Below, one piece after another: positions 1-8,915 of a DNA stretch of 38,053 nucleotides; the stretch's first letter is position 1; each line of letters begins with the position of its first letter. Under the pieces are notes generated by a model that saw only the letters and a list, made by a program, of their open reading frames with translations, was not told the DNA's origin and made no database searches. The translations under genes were made by a program, and so were the position numbers. The DNA is from Clostridiales bacterium (lineage in GTDB: Bacteria; Bacillota; Clostridia; Saccharofermentanales; Saccharofermentanaceae), in NCBI GenBank assembly GCA_017427465.1, contig JAFRST010000015.1:1-38053 (forward strand), in the 5' to 3' direction.

Positions 1-31
1 CATCCTGAGCCAGGATCGAACTCTCAAAAAA
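1..31 (-). rRNA. rrs: 16S rRNA, 5' end only (rest lies left of the window)
   Basis: On the minus strand, positions 24 down to 1 read AGAGTTCGATCCTGGCTCAG followed by GATG, the conserved start of bacterial 16S rRNA. The mature 5' end is placed near 31 by analogy with E. coli, where AGAG starts at nucleotide 8. Only about 31 bases are inside the window. The usual AGAGTTTGATC reads AGAGTTCGATC here, a T-to-C change at about E. coli position 14, inside the 27F primer site. The operon is transcribed leftwards, in the same direction as gyrA and the ribosomal proteins. Confidence 0.93.
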
Positions 32-55
32 ATTTTTGAGAGCCATGTTTGGCTC
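21..55 (-). other. rRNA leader: two overlapping, mutually exclusive hairpins at the 16S 5' end
   Basis: One inverted repeat has 10-base arms CTCTCAAAAA (21-30) and TTTTTGAGAG (33-42), and spans the presumed mature 16S end. A second, GAGCCA-TGTT-TGGCTC (40-55), shares three bases with it, so the two hairpins cannot both form fully. Further upstream is another small inverted repeat around CAATTCTTAGAATTG (near 77-91). Such leader structures commonly assist rRNA folding and processing. A role here is inference. Confidence 0.5.
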
Positions 56-201
56 AAATTACTTTAATAAAAACTCAATTCTTAGAATTGAAAAAGGTCC
101 GTTTTACTTCAAGTTTTGCATTCTATTCAATTTTCAAGATCCGTGCTTTTCCTTCGATTTCTGCGCACGCTTTTTACGTGCCTCCGTCAAAGTGCTCGTA
201 A

Positions 202-230
202 AGGATATACCACGGCGGACATTAAGTCAA
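202..230 (-). promoter_or_regulatory. rRNA operon promoter
   Basis: On the minus strand there is a TTGACT -35 box (230-225), a 17-base spacer and a TATCCT -10 box (207-202). Transcription would start near 195 and give a leader of about 165 nt before 16S. This is the best sigma-A match in the 330-base gap between the 16S gene and the next coding region. The rest of that gap holds the leader hairpins, the upstream gene's terminator (305-349), and nothing else I can identify. Confidence 0.75.
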
Positions 231-304
231 GAACTTTTTTCGTGTTTTGAGAAAAAATTTTAAAAGTCTTCAAAGCCTTTATTCGATTAAATTACAGCCC
301 GAAT

Positions 305-349
305 GAATAAGGCCCGTTTCTGCGCTATAAAGTAGCATGAAACGGACCC
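305..349 (-). terminator. Terminator downstream of the gyrA-carboxypeptidase operon
   Basis: Arms 339-348 and 311-320 pair on the minus strand (GGTCCGTTTC with GAAACGGGCC, one G-U pair) around an 18-base loop, and TTATTCATT follows. It lies just after the carboxypeptidase stop codon and before the rRNA promoter, so it should insulate the two. The U-tract is interrupted, so its efficiency is uncertain. Confidence 0.65.
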
Positions 350-361
350 ATATCTCAACTG

Positions 362-1798
362 TTATTTTTTCTTCGTTTGAAGCTTTTTTGCTCTTATGGC
401 CGCGGCACTCTTTATGTTATGTATGCGTACCATAAGTACTATATTCAATATGATAATAAGAAGCATCACGCCGCCTATTACTCCGGATATCACGGGATTG
501 TTCTTTATGAACAGCGTCAGCGGTGTCCCTGTCTCTACGGGTTCTTCCTCAGGGGGTGCCTCTTCAGGAAGCGGTGTAGGCGTAGGTAATTCCTTAACTA
601 CATAATATGCTTCCGGGTCATCGCCGGGATTGATGAGAGGATCGAACTGGGGCTGCTCATTCAAAGGAGCGTTGACAGATCTGTAGTCTCCCGTCGTGCC
701 CCATACTCTCGTTACCGGGTCAGCTTCCCAGCATGCAAGATTGCCGTACGCTGTTACTGATGCAAGATACATAGTAGTATAGAAATAATAGTCCTGCGGA
801 ATGCCGCAGACGGATATCATAAGTTCGTGTCCGTTCTCATTGACCGTATAAATGGTAAGACCCTTACCTGCCTGTGATGTAGTACCCGTCTTTCCTCCGA
901 TAACTGCGGCAAGATGTGAATCAGTGCCATTGGCAGTCTTGGAAGCCAGCCAGGGATCATACAACAGATAATTAGAATTCTTTACATAGCTCCATGCGTC
1001 AGACTTATGTCTGTTGGTTGCGATGAAAACGTGAGACGGTGCACTGATCAGAGTGTTGAAATCTTCAAGCTCTGAGGCAGCCGCCATGATAAGCGTAAGA
1101 TCATAAGCCGTTGTGTAGTGGTTGTCGTCAGGCAGACCGCACGCATTAACAAAATGCGTACCCTTGCATCCTAACTTTTCCGCACGCAGATTCATAAGTA
1201 CCGCGAATGCTTCAAGCTTACGCGAAGACAGGATGTGATCCTTGTTATCGTTCAGCGCATCAAGGATATATTGTGCGTTGACGCCATCCTTATTAACGGC
1301 CGAACCGCCCGCAGGATACTTCTCAAAGAAAGCATCTACACAGCCTTCGCCCAGCGCATTGGCAGCGTCATTACCCGAAGGAAGCATAAGTCCGTATAAG
1401 AGCTCGCTCACCTTAACATTCTCGCCTTCAAGAACACCCATGAGCGATGAATCGCTGCCTAAACCTGCAAGTGCGCTTGCACTGACTGTGAGTTTTTCTG
1501 AAGTATCAAGCAGTTCAAGGCTTAAAAGGCACGTCATTATCTTAGTCATGGATGCCGGATATATACGGTCTTCCGGATTCATGCTGATAACGATATAGCC
1601 TGTTGTCTTGTCATAAACGCAATAGGATGCGCAGTGGACATCGCTCAAGGCCGGTACCGGTATGTCAGGCTGTCCTACTTTCGCGGAAACATGCGTAGCA
1701 GGCAGAGCAAACAATGCAACCGAGCAAACAAGTACGACTGTCGCGAAGAACGTTGCCGCTGTCTTTATAGCCGATCCTGCTAATCCTTTAATCTTCAT
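362..1798 (-). CDS. D-alanyl-D-alanine carboxypeptidase (penicillin-binding protein, DacA/DacF type)
   Basis: This enzyme trims the terminal D-Ala of peptidoglycan pentapeptides outside the cell membrane. All three motifs of the serine DD-peptidase (S11) fold are visible: SMTK with nucleophile Ser83, SGN at 141-143, and KTG at 303-305. Residues 12-35 form an N-terminal hydrophobic signal or anchor. A proline- and glutamate-rich linker then leads to a C-terminal membrane helix (about 436-460) with a basic tail, so both ends may be membrane-bound. That differs from classic DacA, which has a C-terminal amphipathic anchor. The ATG overlaps the gyrA TGA by one base, so the two genes are translationally coupled. 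A strong terminator-like hairpin follows. The exact paralog (dacA, dacB or dacF) cannot be told from sequence alone. Confidence 0.93.
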   Translation of the reverse strand: MKIKGLAGSAIKTAATFFATVVLVCSVALFALPATHVSAKVGQPDIPVPALSDVHCASYCVYDKTTGYIVISMNPEDRIYPASMTKIMTCLLSLELLDTSEKLTVSASALAGLGSDSSLMGVLEGENVKVSELLYGLMLPSGNDAANALGEGCVDAFFEKYPAGGSAVNKDGVNAQYILDALNDNKDHILSSRKLEAFAVLMNLRAEKLGCKGTHFVNACGLPDDNHYTTAYDLTLIMAAASELEDFNTLISAPSHVFIATNRHKSDAWSYVKNSNYLLYDPWLASKTANGTDSHLAAVIGGKTGTTSQAGKGLTIYTVNENGHELMISVCGIPQDYYFYTTMYLASVTAYGNLACWEADPVTRVWGTTGDYRSVNAPLNEQPQFDPLINPGDDPEAYYVVKELPTPTPLPEEAPPEEEPVETGTPLTLFIKNNPVISGVIGGVMLLIIILNIVLMVRIHNIKSAAAIRAKKLQTKKK

Positions 1799-4509
1799 CA
1801 GATGTCGTCATCCTCATCATCTTTATCTGCTTCGGATGAATCACCGGAAGCAGCAATGCCTTCAGCCTCGATCTCCGAAGCTAATGTGTCAGCAAGCTCC
1901 TGAACCTTTGAAGCATTGGCGCTGAGGCCCTCTTCTGAAGCTTCGATGCCTTCTGCGGACTCAATGCCTTCAGTGCCCTCTTCACCTTCTTCAGGTTCAT
2001 CCTCTTCCCTGTCCGTAAGCGCAAAGTCTACGACCAGAGCCTTATTGGACTTCATGAGCTTAACGCCTGATGTAGCTCTTGAGAGTGTAGGGATCTCATT
2101 TGCTCTTACCCTGATGATTACGCCCTGGCTGGTAATGATAAGGAGATCGTCATCATCGGTAACGGATACAGTACCGCAGAGTCTGCCGGTCTTCTCGTTG
2201 ACCTTGTATGTGATGATACCCTTACCGCCTCTGCTCTGGACACGGTAATCATCGATCCTGGATCTCTTGCCGTAACCCTTCTCGGAGATAACGAGGATCT
2301 CACGTGAAGGATCAACAGGTTCCATGCCTACTACTTCATCGTCTTCTGCAAGCTTCATGGCTCTGACGCCCGTAGCGCCACGGCCCATGTCACGTGCATC
2401 GTCGGAATTGAATCTGACGGACTTGCCTGCAGCACTGACAACGATGACTTCCTGGCCTGCCTTTGTGAGCTGTACGGCAACAACGCTGTCTCCCTCACGG
2501 ATCTTTGTGGCGATGAGACCGTTCTTGTTGATATTTGCATACTTGTCGATCGATGTCTTCTTGATAACACCGTACTTGGTAACCGTTGTGAGGTAGAGGT
2601 CGGGCTCTTCGAAGCTGTCGATCGGGATGATGTTCCTGATCGTCTCGCCGTCATTGAGGTTCAGGAGGTTAACAAGTGCCGTGCCTCTTGCAGAACGTGA
2701 TGTAGTCTCAGGGATCTTATAGCCCTTGATCTTAAATACACGTCCCGTATTGGTAAAGCACAGGAGGAACTTATGAGTCGTTGTGGTGATGATCTTCTCA
2801 ACGTAGTCCTCTTCTCTTGTAGACTGACCTGAGATGCCTCTTCCGCCTCTGTGCTGGGCCTTGTAGCTGTCAACTCTCTGACGCTTGATGTAGCCGAAGT
2901 GTGTGAGAGTTACGACGATATTCTCTTCTGCGATCAAAGACTCGTCATCGATGTCTTCGAAAGAACCGTTGATGATCTCTGAGACTCTCGGTGTAGCGAA
3001 TTTGTTCTTGATCTCAGTCATCTCCGTCTTGATGATGTCATCGAGGAGAGTCTTGTCGGAGAGAACTCTGTGGAAGTATTCGATCTCTTCTGTGAGAGCC
3101 TTGATCTCTGCTTCAAGCTTCTCTCTCTCAAGACCGGTGAGACGTCCGAGTCTCATATCAACGATATGCTGGGCCTGCTTGTCGGAAAGACCGAATCTCT
3201 CGCACATGCGGACCTTAGCCTCGGCCTCGGTACGTGATGATCTGATGATCGCGATGATCTCATCGATGTAATCCATGGCGATGAGGAGACCTTCGTCGAT
3301 GTGCTTCTTGGCCTCATCCTTCTCAAGATCATACTGTGTACGGCGTGTAACCACGTCTTCCTGGTGCTTGATGTAATAGAACAAAGCATCCTTAAGGCCT
3401 ACGAGCTTAGGCTCGAGCTTGCCGTCTGCGTCAGGTACGAGCGCAAGCATATTAGCGCAGCATGCGTCCTGGAGAGAGCAGTTCTTATAGAGCTGGTTGA
3501 GAACGACGTCAGCGTTGGCGTCCTTCTTGAGCTCGATAACGATACGCACCTGCTCGTTACGGTCAGATTCATCCCTTAATCCGGAGATGCCTTCGACCTT
3601 CTTCTCCTTAACGAGATCAGCCATACGCTCGATGAGTCTTGCCTTGTTGACTGCATAGGGAATGTCATGAACGATGATCCTCGTCTTGCCTGCATGATCT
3701 TCAATCTCGGCATGAGCACGTACAACGATACGGCCCTTACCGGTAAGATATGCCTCTCTGATACCTGATGTACCGAGAATAGCGCCTCCTGTCGGGAAGT
3801 CAGGTCCCTTAACGACTGTCATGAGCTCGTCTACGGAAACATCGGGATTGTCCATCATCATGATGCATCCGTCGATGACTTCGCCGAGATTGTGCGGCGG
3901 GATATTAGTAGCCATACCAACAGCGATACCTACGGCGCCGTTAACAAGGAAGTTAGGGAAACGGGACGGAAGCGATACAGGCTCCATCTCGTGCTCGTCG
4001 AAGTTAGGTCTGAAATCAACAGTGTTCTTGTTGATATCCCTCATCATCTCCAATGCGATCTTCTCGAGTCTCGCCTCCGTATAACGGTAAGCTGCCGGCG
4101 GGTCACCGTCCAAGGAACCGAAGTTGCCGTGTCCGTCTACAAGAGGATGTCTCAGTGAGAAATCCTGTGCAAGTCTTACAAGAGCATCGTAAACCGATGC
4201 GTCGCCGTGAGGATGGAAACGTCCCAAAACGTCACCGATCGTGGTCGCGCACTTACGGTACGGTTTATCAGGCGTGAAGCCCTGTGTAAACATAGAATAA
4301 AGGATTCTTCTGTGAACCGGCTTAAGTCCGTCTCTGATATCCGGAAGAGCACGGTCGGAAATAACCGACATCGCGTAGTCAATGAAGGACTTCTTCATCT
4401 CGCCGTCCAAGTCTACCGGAACTATTGTGGTCTGTTCTGACTTGAATACCTCGTCCATCTCGGCTTCCTGTTGAAGCCTGGCCTGTTTCTTGTCGTCGCT
4501 GTCTGCCAT
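1798..4509 (-). CDS. gyrA: DNA gyrase subunit A
   Basis: Gyrase A cuts and rejoins DNA as the A2B2 enzyme that introduces negative supercoils. At 903 aa it has the full N-terminal breakage-reunion domain, with catalytic Tyr143 in the YRYTEAR context, and a C-terminal beta-pinwheel carrying the GyrA box around RGGRGISG. The box identifies it as gyrase rather than topoisomerase IV. The quinolone region reads HPHGDASVYD, so Ala104 stands where E. coli has Ser83, and Asp108 matches E. coli Asp87. After the pinwheel comes a long, very acidic tail of about 70 residues. The start is preceded by GGAGG at good spacing, with a GC-rich hairpin directly upstream. gyrB is not adjacent. The position close to an rRNA operon recalls the origin region of Bacillus. 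Confidence 0.98.
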   Translation of the reverse strand: MADSDDKKQARLQQEAEMDEVFKSEQTTIVPVDLDGEMKKSFIDYAMSVISDRALPDIRDGLKPVHRRILYSMFTQGFTPDKPYRKCATTIGDVLGRFHPHGDASVYDALVRLAQDFSLRHPLVDGHGNFGSLDGDPPAAYRYTEARLEKIALEMMRDINKNTVDFRPNFDEHEMEPVSLPSRFPNFLVNGAVGIAVGMATNIPPHNLGEVIDGCIMMMDNPDVSVDELMTVVKGPDFPTGGAILGTSGIREAYLTGKGRIVVRAHAEIEDHAGKTRIIVHDIPYAVNKARLIERMADLVKEKKVEGISGLRDESDRNEQVRIVIELKKDANADVVLNQLYKNCSLQDACCANMLALVPDADGKLEPKLVGLKDALFYYIKHQEDVVTRRTQYDLEKDEAKKHIDEGLLIAMDYIDEIIAIIRSSRTEAEAKVRMCERFGLSDKQAQHIVDMRLGRLTGLEREKLEAEIKALTEEIEYFHRVLSDKTLLDDIIKTEMTEIKNKFATPRVSEIINGSFEDIDDESLIAEENIVVTLTHFGYIKRQRVDSYKAQHRGGRGISGQSTREEDYVEKIITTTTHKFLLCFTNTGRVFKIKGYKIPETTSRSARGTALVNLLNLNDGETIRNIIPIDSFEEPDLYLTTVTKYGVIKKTSIDKYANINKNGLIATKIREGDSVVAVQLTKAGQEVIVVSAAGKSVRFNSDDARDMGRGATGVRAMKLAEDDEVVGMEPVDPSREILVISEKGYGKRSRIDDYRVQSRGGKGIITYKVNEKTGRLCGTVSVTDDDDLLIITSQGVIIRVRANEIPTLSRATSGVKLMKSNKALVVDFALTDREEDEPEEGEEGTEGIESAEGIEASEEGLSANASKVQELADTLASEIEAEGIAASGDSSEADKDDEDDDI

Positions 4510-4521
4510 CTGTCGCCTCCG

Positions 4522-4544
4522 CCCGCGAAAATCTTTATCGCGGG
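4522..4544 (-). promoter_or_regulatory. Hairpin abutting the gyrA ribosome binding site
   Basis: CCCGCGA and TCGCGGG form a perfect 7-bp stem with a 9-base loop in the gyrA leader. The stem ends one base before the GGAGG ribosome site (4516-4520). It could tune translation or stabilise the mRNA end. There is no T-tract, so it is not a terminator. Confidence 0.45.
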
Positions 4545-4591
4545 TAATTAGAATACTTAGGTCTATAGATTATATATCTACAAACTATAGT

Positions 4592-4600
4592 ATTATACCA
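4592..4600 (-). promoter_or_regulatory. Possible extended -10 promoter for gyrA
   Basis: The minus strand reads TGGTATAAT, an extended -10 element (TGnTATAAT), about 83 bases before the gyrA start. No TTGACA-like -35 is found at 16-18 bases. A second TATAAT (4627-4632) also lacks a -35. The rsmG-gyrA gap has no terminator, so read-through from the upstream operon is also possible. Confidence 0.4.
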
Positions 4601-4656
4601 TAACTATACGCACGCACGCGCATATAATTATAATATATAGCACAAATGTCCTATTA

Positions 4657-5526
4657 TCAGACTATGGGGGTTTTGGAAGGTGTGCCCGCTTTTCTCGGGA
4701 ATCTGGCGGGAGTCGGGCGTATCTTACGCACAACTATGATGGTTCTCTCCATATCCGTGCCGGGGAGTTTGAACGTATCCGTTTTTTCTATGGTGCCGCC
4801 GAGAAGGGCGATTGCCTTGGCGGCCTCATTCTCCTCTTCATCAGAGTGGCTCTTCATGGCAAGGAAAACTCCGCCTACCTTAACGAGCGGGAGACAGTAT
4901 TCTGCAAGGACCGAGAGTCTTGCTACAGCTCTCGCGGTAGCGATGTCATATTTCTCCCTGAACTTCTTGTTCCTGCCTGCGTCTTCGGCTCTGGAATGGA
5001 CCGTAATGCAGTCCGTAAGACCTAATGCGGTAATTACCTCATCTAAGAACTTGAGGCGCTTCTCAAGCGAATCCATGAGGGTTACGGAAAGCTCCGGGCA
5101 GGATATCTTAACCGGCAGACCGGGGAAACCCGCTCCTGTTCCAACATCGATAAAAGTAAGACCCTTGCCTTTGCCCGCTTTGCTCTCCTCGTCCCTGATG
5201 TAAGGACAGAGAGTAAGGGAGTCAATAAAATGCTTCATGGCAATTCCCTTATCGTCGTCTACGGCGGTAAGGTTCATAACCTTATTCTTCTCTTTGAGCA
5301 TTGAAGCGTAGATCTGAAAGGCATGGATTTCTTCTGCGGACAGCGGCACGCTTATCTCATCCGAATGAGATTCCAAGATAGGCGCAACATCAGTTACCGC
5401 TTCACCTTGCTCAGTAACTTTGGTGCCTTCAGTGCTGATCTCAACCTTCTTTGGAAGGCGCTCTTTTAAGCGCTTGATATCTTCTTTTGTAAGAGGCTTC
5501 TTTTTGGGGAGGAAAGCATCAGCCAT
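4657..5526 (-). CDS. rsmG: 16S rRNA (guanine-N7)-methyltransferase RsmG
   Basis: RsmG (GidB) methylates N7 of G527 in 16S rRNA using S-adenosylmethionine. The SAM-binding signature VGTGAGFPGLP lies at about 128-138, and the conserved NLTAV and HFIDSL segments precede it. I start the gene at the ATG at 5526, because AGAAGGAG lies just upstream and the product begins MADAF. A longer reading to 5619 would only run further into mnmG. The gene overlaps the mnmG stop by 8 bases. At 289 aa it is longer than the roughly 240 aa usual for the family, because of about 60 low-complexity, charged N-terminal residues. It is the last gene of the rpmH-rsmG cluster. Confidence 0.95.
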   Translation of the reverse strand: MADAFLPKKKPLTKEDIKRLKERLPKKVEISTEGTKVTEQGEAVTDVAPILESHSDEISVPLSAEEIHAFQIYASMLKEKNKVMNLTAVDDDKGIAMKHFIDSLTLCPYIRDEESKAGKGKGLTFIDVGTGAGFPGLPVKISCPELSVTLMDSLEKRLKFLDEVITALGLTDCITVHSRAEDAGRNKKFREKYDIATARAVARLSVLAEYCLPLVKVGGVFLAMKSHSDEEENEAAKAIALLGGTIEKTDTFKLPGTDMERTIIVVRKIRPTPARFPRKAGTPSKTPIV

Positions 5527-7456
5527 TGTTCTGTCTCCTTCTAACCTGTTCGAGATATACCAGAAGGACTTCGCAGTCAGCCGGCGATACACCTGATATT
5601 CTCGAAGCTCTGCCGACATTCTCGGGCTTCATCTTCGTAAGCTTCTGTATAGCCTCGATCCTCAATCCGCGGATCAGCGAATAGTCGGTATCTTCGGGTA
5701 TCCTTATCTTTTCTAAGTTCTTGAACTTCTCGATCTTCTCTTTTTCGAGGCTTAAGTAGCCTTCGTACTTGATATTGGTCTCGCATGCAAAGGTTATGTT
5801 GCGCGCCAGGGGTTTTCTTGCCTTGTCAACGGGAGATAAGAGCTCATAAGTAACGCCGGGTCTCTTGATAAGATCTGCCAGACTTTCTCCGGACTTGGGC
5901 AATGTCTGTCCGCATGTTTCAAGGAGCAAGCCCAATTCTTCCGTCGGAGCGACATATGTCTTCTTAAGTCTTTCAGTCTCTAAAGCGATGGCTTCCATCT
6001 TCTTTAAGAACTTCCCGAAAACCTCATCGCTGATAAGCCCGATCTCATGACCTATCGGGGTAAGCCTCTCATCTGCATTGTCTTGTCTTAGGAACAGTCT
6101 GTATTCCGCTCTTGAGGTCATCATGCGGTAAGGCTCGTTCGTGCCCTTGGTAACGAGGTCATCTATAAGCACACCGATGTAACCCTGTGATCTGTCAATA
6201 ATGACCGCTTCTTTGCCAAGTAGCTTCATGGCCGCATTTATGCCTGCGACGATTCCCTGGGCCGCTGCTTCCTCGTATCCGGAAGAACCGTTAATCTGTC
6301 CTGCGGTGAACAGACCGGGGACGACCTTTGATTCGAGGCTCGCCTTGATGGAAAGCGGATCTACGAGGTCGTACTCGATGGCATACGCAGCCCTCTGGAT
6401 CTTCGCATTTGCAAGACCCGGCAAAGACTTGACCATCTTCTCCTGGATCTCTTCAGGAAGGCTCGTAGAGAATCCCTGAAGGTACATCTCGTTTGTATGG
6501 CGTCCCATGGGCTCAACGAAGATCTGGTGTCTGGTCTTATCCTTGAACCTCATGAATTTATCTTCGATCGAAGGACAGTATCTGGGACCGATGCCTTTGA
6601 TCTCGCCGCTGTAAAGGGGCGATCTGTCCATATTGTCAGCAATTACCTGTCTGGTCTCTTCCGTAGTCCAGATAGACCAGCAGGGTATCTGATCTTCTAC
6701 GGGAGCGGGGAGCTTGCCCTCCATCTCGTTCCTGTAAGAGAACGGCGGTATATCATCTTCTCCGTCCTGTCTTGTCATCTGCGAAAAATCTATGGAGTTT
6801 GAATTAACTCTGACAGGAGTTCCGGTCTTGAATCTTAAAAGCGGAACACCGAGTGAATTAAGTGAAGAGGATAAACCTACCGATCTCGGCAGTCCGTCAG
6901 GGCCGCTCTCGGTAATGACTTCTCCTCTTATTATCCTTGCTTCCATATATGTGCCGGAACAGATAACTACGGCACGTGCCCTGTAGACAGCTTTGCCTTC
7001 TGTCATGACGCCGGCGCAGTTCCCTTCATCGTCAGTAAGAAGATCCGTGATGTGAGCCTGCTTCAAAGTGAGATTCGGGAGATTCTCGAGATAATAGCGC
7101 ATCTCGACAGAATACATCTGACGGTCTTCCTGGGCTCTGGGCGAATAAACGGCAGGGCCCTTGGATCTGTTGAGCATTCTCATCTGGACGGCACATTTGT
7201 CCGCCATAATGCCCATGATGCCGCCCAATGCATCGATCTCTCTTACGAGCTGGCCTTTGGATGTGCCGCCGATAGAAGGATTGCAGGGAAGATTTGCAAG
7301 GCTGTCTAATGACAGCGTGAAAAGGATGGTATTAAGTCCTAATTTTGCGGCAGCATGGGCCGCCTCGCAGCCTGCATGGCCCGCTCCTACAACGGCAACA
7401 TCAAATGTCCCCGCTTCAAAGCTTGTATCCAAACCTAAAGCTTCACGGATAGTCAT
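5519..7456 (-). CDS. mnmG: tRNA uridine 5-carboxymethylaminomethyl modification enzyme MnmG (GidA)
   Basis: MnmG is the FAD-binding partner of MnmE. Together they install the (carboxymethyl)aminomethyl group on wobble U34 of certain tRNAs. The FAD dinucleotide motif GAGHAGCEAA is at 24-33. The conserved NPSIGG and KGQLVREIDALGG segments follow, and the C-terminal MnmE-interacting helical domain is complete. The 645 aa length is normal. The start at 7456 directly abuts the mnmE stop (TAAATG), with AGG a few bases upstream, so the pair should be co-translated and made together. Confidence 0.97.
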   Translation of the reverse strand: MTIREALGLDTSFEAGTFDVAVVGAGHAGCEAAHAAAKLGLNTILFTLSLDSLANLPCNPSIGGTSKGQLVREIDALGGIMGIMADKCAVQMRMLNRSKGPAVYSPRAQEDRQMYSVEMRYYLENLPNLTLKQAHITDLLTDDEGNCAGVMTEGKAVYRARAVVICSGTYMEARIIRGEVITESGPDGLPRSVGLSSSLNSLGVPLLRFKTGTPVRVNSNSIDFSQMTRQDGEDDIPPFSYRNEMEGKLPAPVEDQIPCWSIWTTEETRQVIADNMDRSPLYSGEIKGIGPRYCPSIEDKFMRFKDKTRHQIFVEPMGRHTNEMYLQGFSTSLPEEIQEKMVKSLPGLANAKIQRAAYAIEYDLVDPLSIKASLESKVVPGLFTAGQINGSSGYEEAAAQGIVAGINAAMKLLGKEAVIIDRSQGYIGVLIDDLVTKGTNEPYRMMTSRAEYRLFLRQDNADERLTPIGHEIGLISDEVFGKFLKKMEAIALETERLKKTYVAPTEELGLLLETCGQTLPKSGESLADLIKRPGVTYELLSPVDKARKPLARNITFACETNIKYEGYLSLEKEKIEKFKNLEKIRIPEDTDYSLIRGLRIEAIQKLTKMKPENVGRASRISGVSPADCEVLLVYLEQVRRRQNNG

Positions 7457-8881
7457 TTATTTACCTATGCAGAATCTGGAGAAAATAGTGTCAGCTAATG
7501 TTGCGGATACGGTCTTGCCCGTAACCTCGCCAATCTCGTCAAGGCATGCTCTCAAAGCAGCTGCGCAGACTTCAGTTCCGAGGTTGTTATCAAGCGCGTC
7601 CAAAGCAAGTGTAAGCTTCTTTGTAGCTTTTAAGAATTTTGTGTAGTGTCTGCTGTTAGTGATAAGAAGGCCTTCGGATGCTCCGCCGCCAAGCTCGTTA
7701 TAGTAATCGATGATGGCATCTTCGAGCTTATCGATATTAAGGTCTTCTTCTGCGCTGATCGAGATAAAGCTCTTAATGCCTAAAGCCGCGAGCTTTTCTT
7801 CGATCTGCTTTCTTTCAGGATTCTCGCCTGCATCGCTCTTGGAGAAGACACCGGTAACTGATTCACAGTCTTCCGCGATCTCTCTGACGCCCGTATATGC
7901 TTCTTCCACTGTCATATCCGGCGGGATCATGTAGAAGACCATGTCGGCTCCCCTGCCGGCCTCGAAAGCCTTGCCGATGCCAATGTTCTCGATGATGTCT
8001 TCAGTCTCACGGATGCCTGCCGTATCTATAAGGGTAACGGGAATTCCGTTGATGTTGATCTGGACTTCGATAGTGTCTCTCGTGGTTCCGGCTACCTCCG
8101 TAACGATCGCTCTGTCAAAACCTGTGAGAGTATTAAGGAGTGTGCTCTTGCCGCTGTTAGGAAGGCCCAGGAGCGCTACGCGCAGTCTTTCTGATAAGAT
8201 CCTTCCCTTGCCGTAGCCTTTGCAAAGTGAAGTGAGTCTGTCGTGGCAGTCGCTAAGGTTATCCTTTACTGTCTCGAGCTTCTCGTTCTCCTGCTCTTCA
8301 TCGTCTTCGTTATCAAATTCGGTGAAAGTCTCGAGCATTGCTGCCTGCTCGTAAAGATTGTTCTCGATGTAAGAGATCTCTTCTGCGAGTTTGCCTGACA
8401 TGAGGCTTCCTGCTGCTTCAAGCTGTCTTTCTGTCTCGGAATTGATGACATCCATGACTGCTTCTGCGGAAGCAAGGCTCATCTTGCCGTTGATAAATGC
8501 CCTTCTTGAGAACTCACCCGGATAAGCCATTCTGATACCGGACATGCCGAGGCACTTTAAGATCTCCTGCTTGACCGCACCGGAGCCGTGGGATGATATC
8601 TCTACCATCTCTTCTCCGGTATATGAGTGTGGTGCTTCAAAGCGCGTGAAAATGACTTCGTCAACTTTGATCCCGTCCGAAGGATCTTTGACGTAACCGA
8701 ATGCACATGTATAGCCGGGGAGCTCTGAGAGCTTTGAATAATTACCGCTTGATCTTAAGATGACGGAACATTTATCGGCAAGTTTTCCACAGCCGTTACC
8801 CGAGATCCGGATAACCGCTATGCCTGAGATTCCGGCCGGCGTGGAGCAGGCGCAGATAGGTTCGTCATCATACGAATACAT
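7457..8881 (-). CDS. mnmE: tRNA modification GTPase MnmE (TrmE)
   Basis: MnmE is the GTPase half of the MnmE-MnmG tRNA wobble-uridine modification complex. The N-terminal formyl-tetrahydrofolate-binding domain covers about 1-120. A helical domain carries the G domain inserted at about 230-385, with P-loop GLPNSGKST (239-247) and the G2/G3 region around AGTTRDT and DTAG. The diagnostic C-terminal CIGK ends the protein. At 474 aa it is full length. It follows jag with a 34-base gap and is joined directly to mnmG. Confidence 0.97.
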   Translation of the reverse strand: MYSYDDEPICACSTPAGISGIAVIRISGNGCGKLADKCSVILRSSGNYSKLSELPGYTCAFGYVKDPSDGIKVDEVIFTRFEAPHSYTGEEMVEISSHGSGAVKQEILKCLGMSGIRMAYPGEFSRRAFINGKMSLASAEAVMDVINSETERQLEAAGSLMSGKLAEEISYIENNLYEQAAMLETFTEFDNEDDEEQENEKLETVKDNLSDCHDRLTSLCKGYGKGRILSERLRVALLGLPNSGKSTLLNTLTGFDRAIVTEVAGTTRDTIEVQININGIPVTLIDTAGIRETEDIIENIGIGKAFEAGRGADMVFYMIPPDMTVEEAYTGVREIAEDCESVTGVFSKSDAGENPERKQIEEKLAALGIKSFISISAEEDLNIDKLEDAIIDYYNELGGGASEGLLITNSRHYTKFLKATKKLTLALDALDNNLGTEVCAAALRACLDEIGEVTGKTVSATLADTIFSRFCIGK

Positions 8882-8915
8882 CGATAAATTCCAGGAATTT
8901 TCCTGTAAAAGTCAA

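Noticed and set aside
36..263. 75-codon open frame on the plus strand in the rRNA leader
   Set aside because: It is antisense to the rRNA leader and promoter, has no ribosome site and no protein-like composition.
4646..5203. 185-codon plus-strand frame
   Set aside because: It is antisense to rsmG, with no ribosome site or recognisable motifs.
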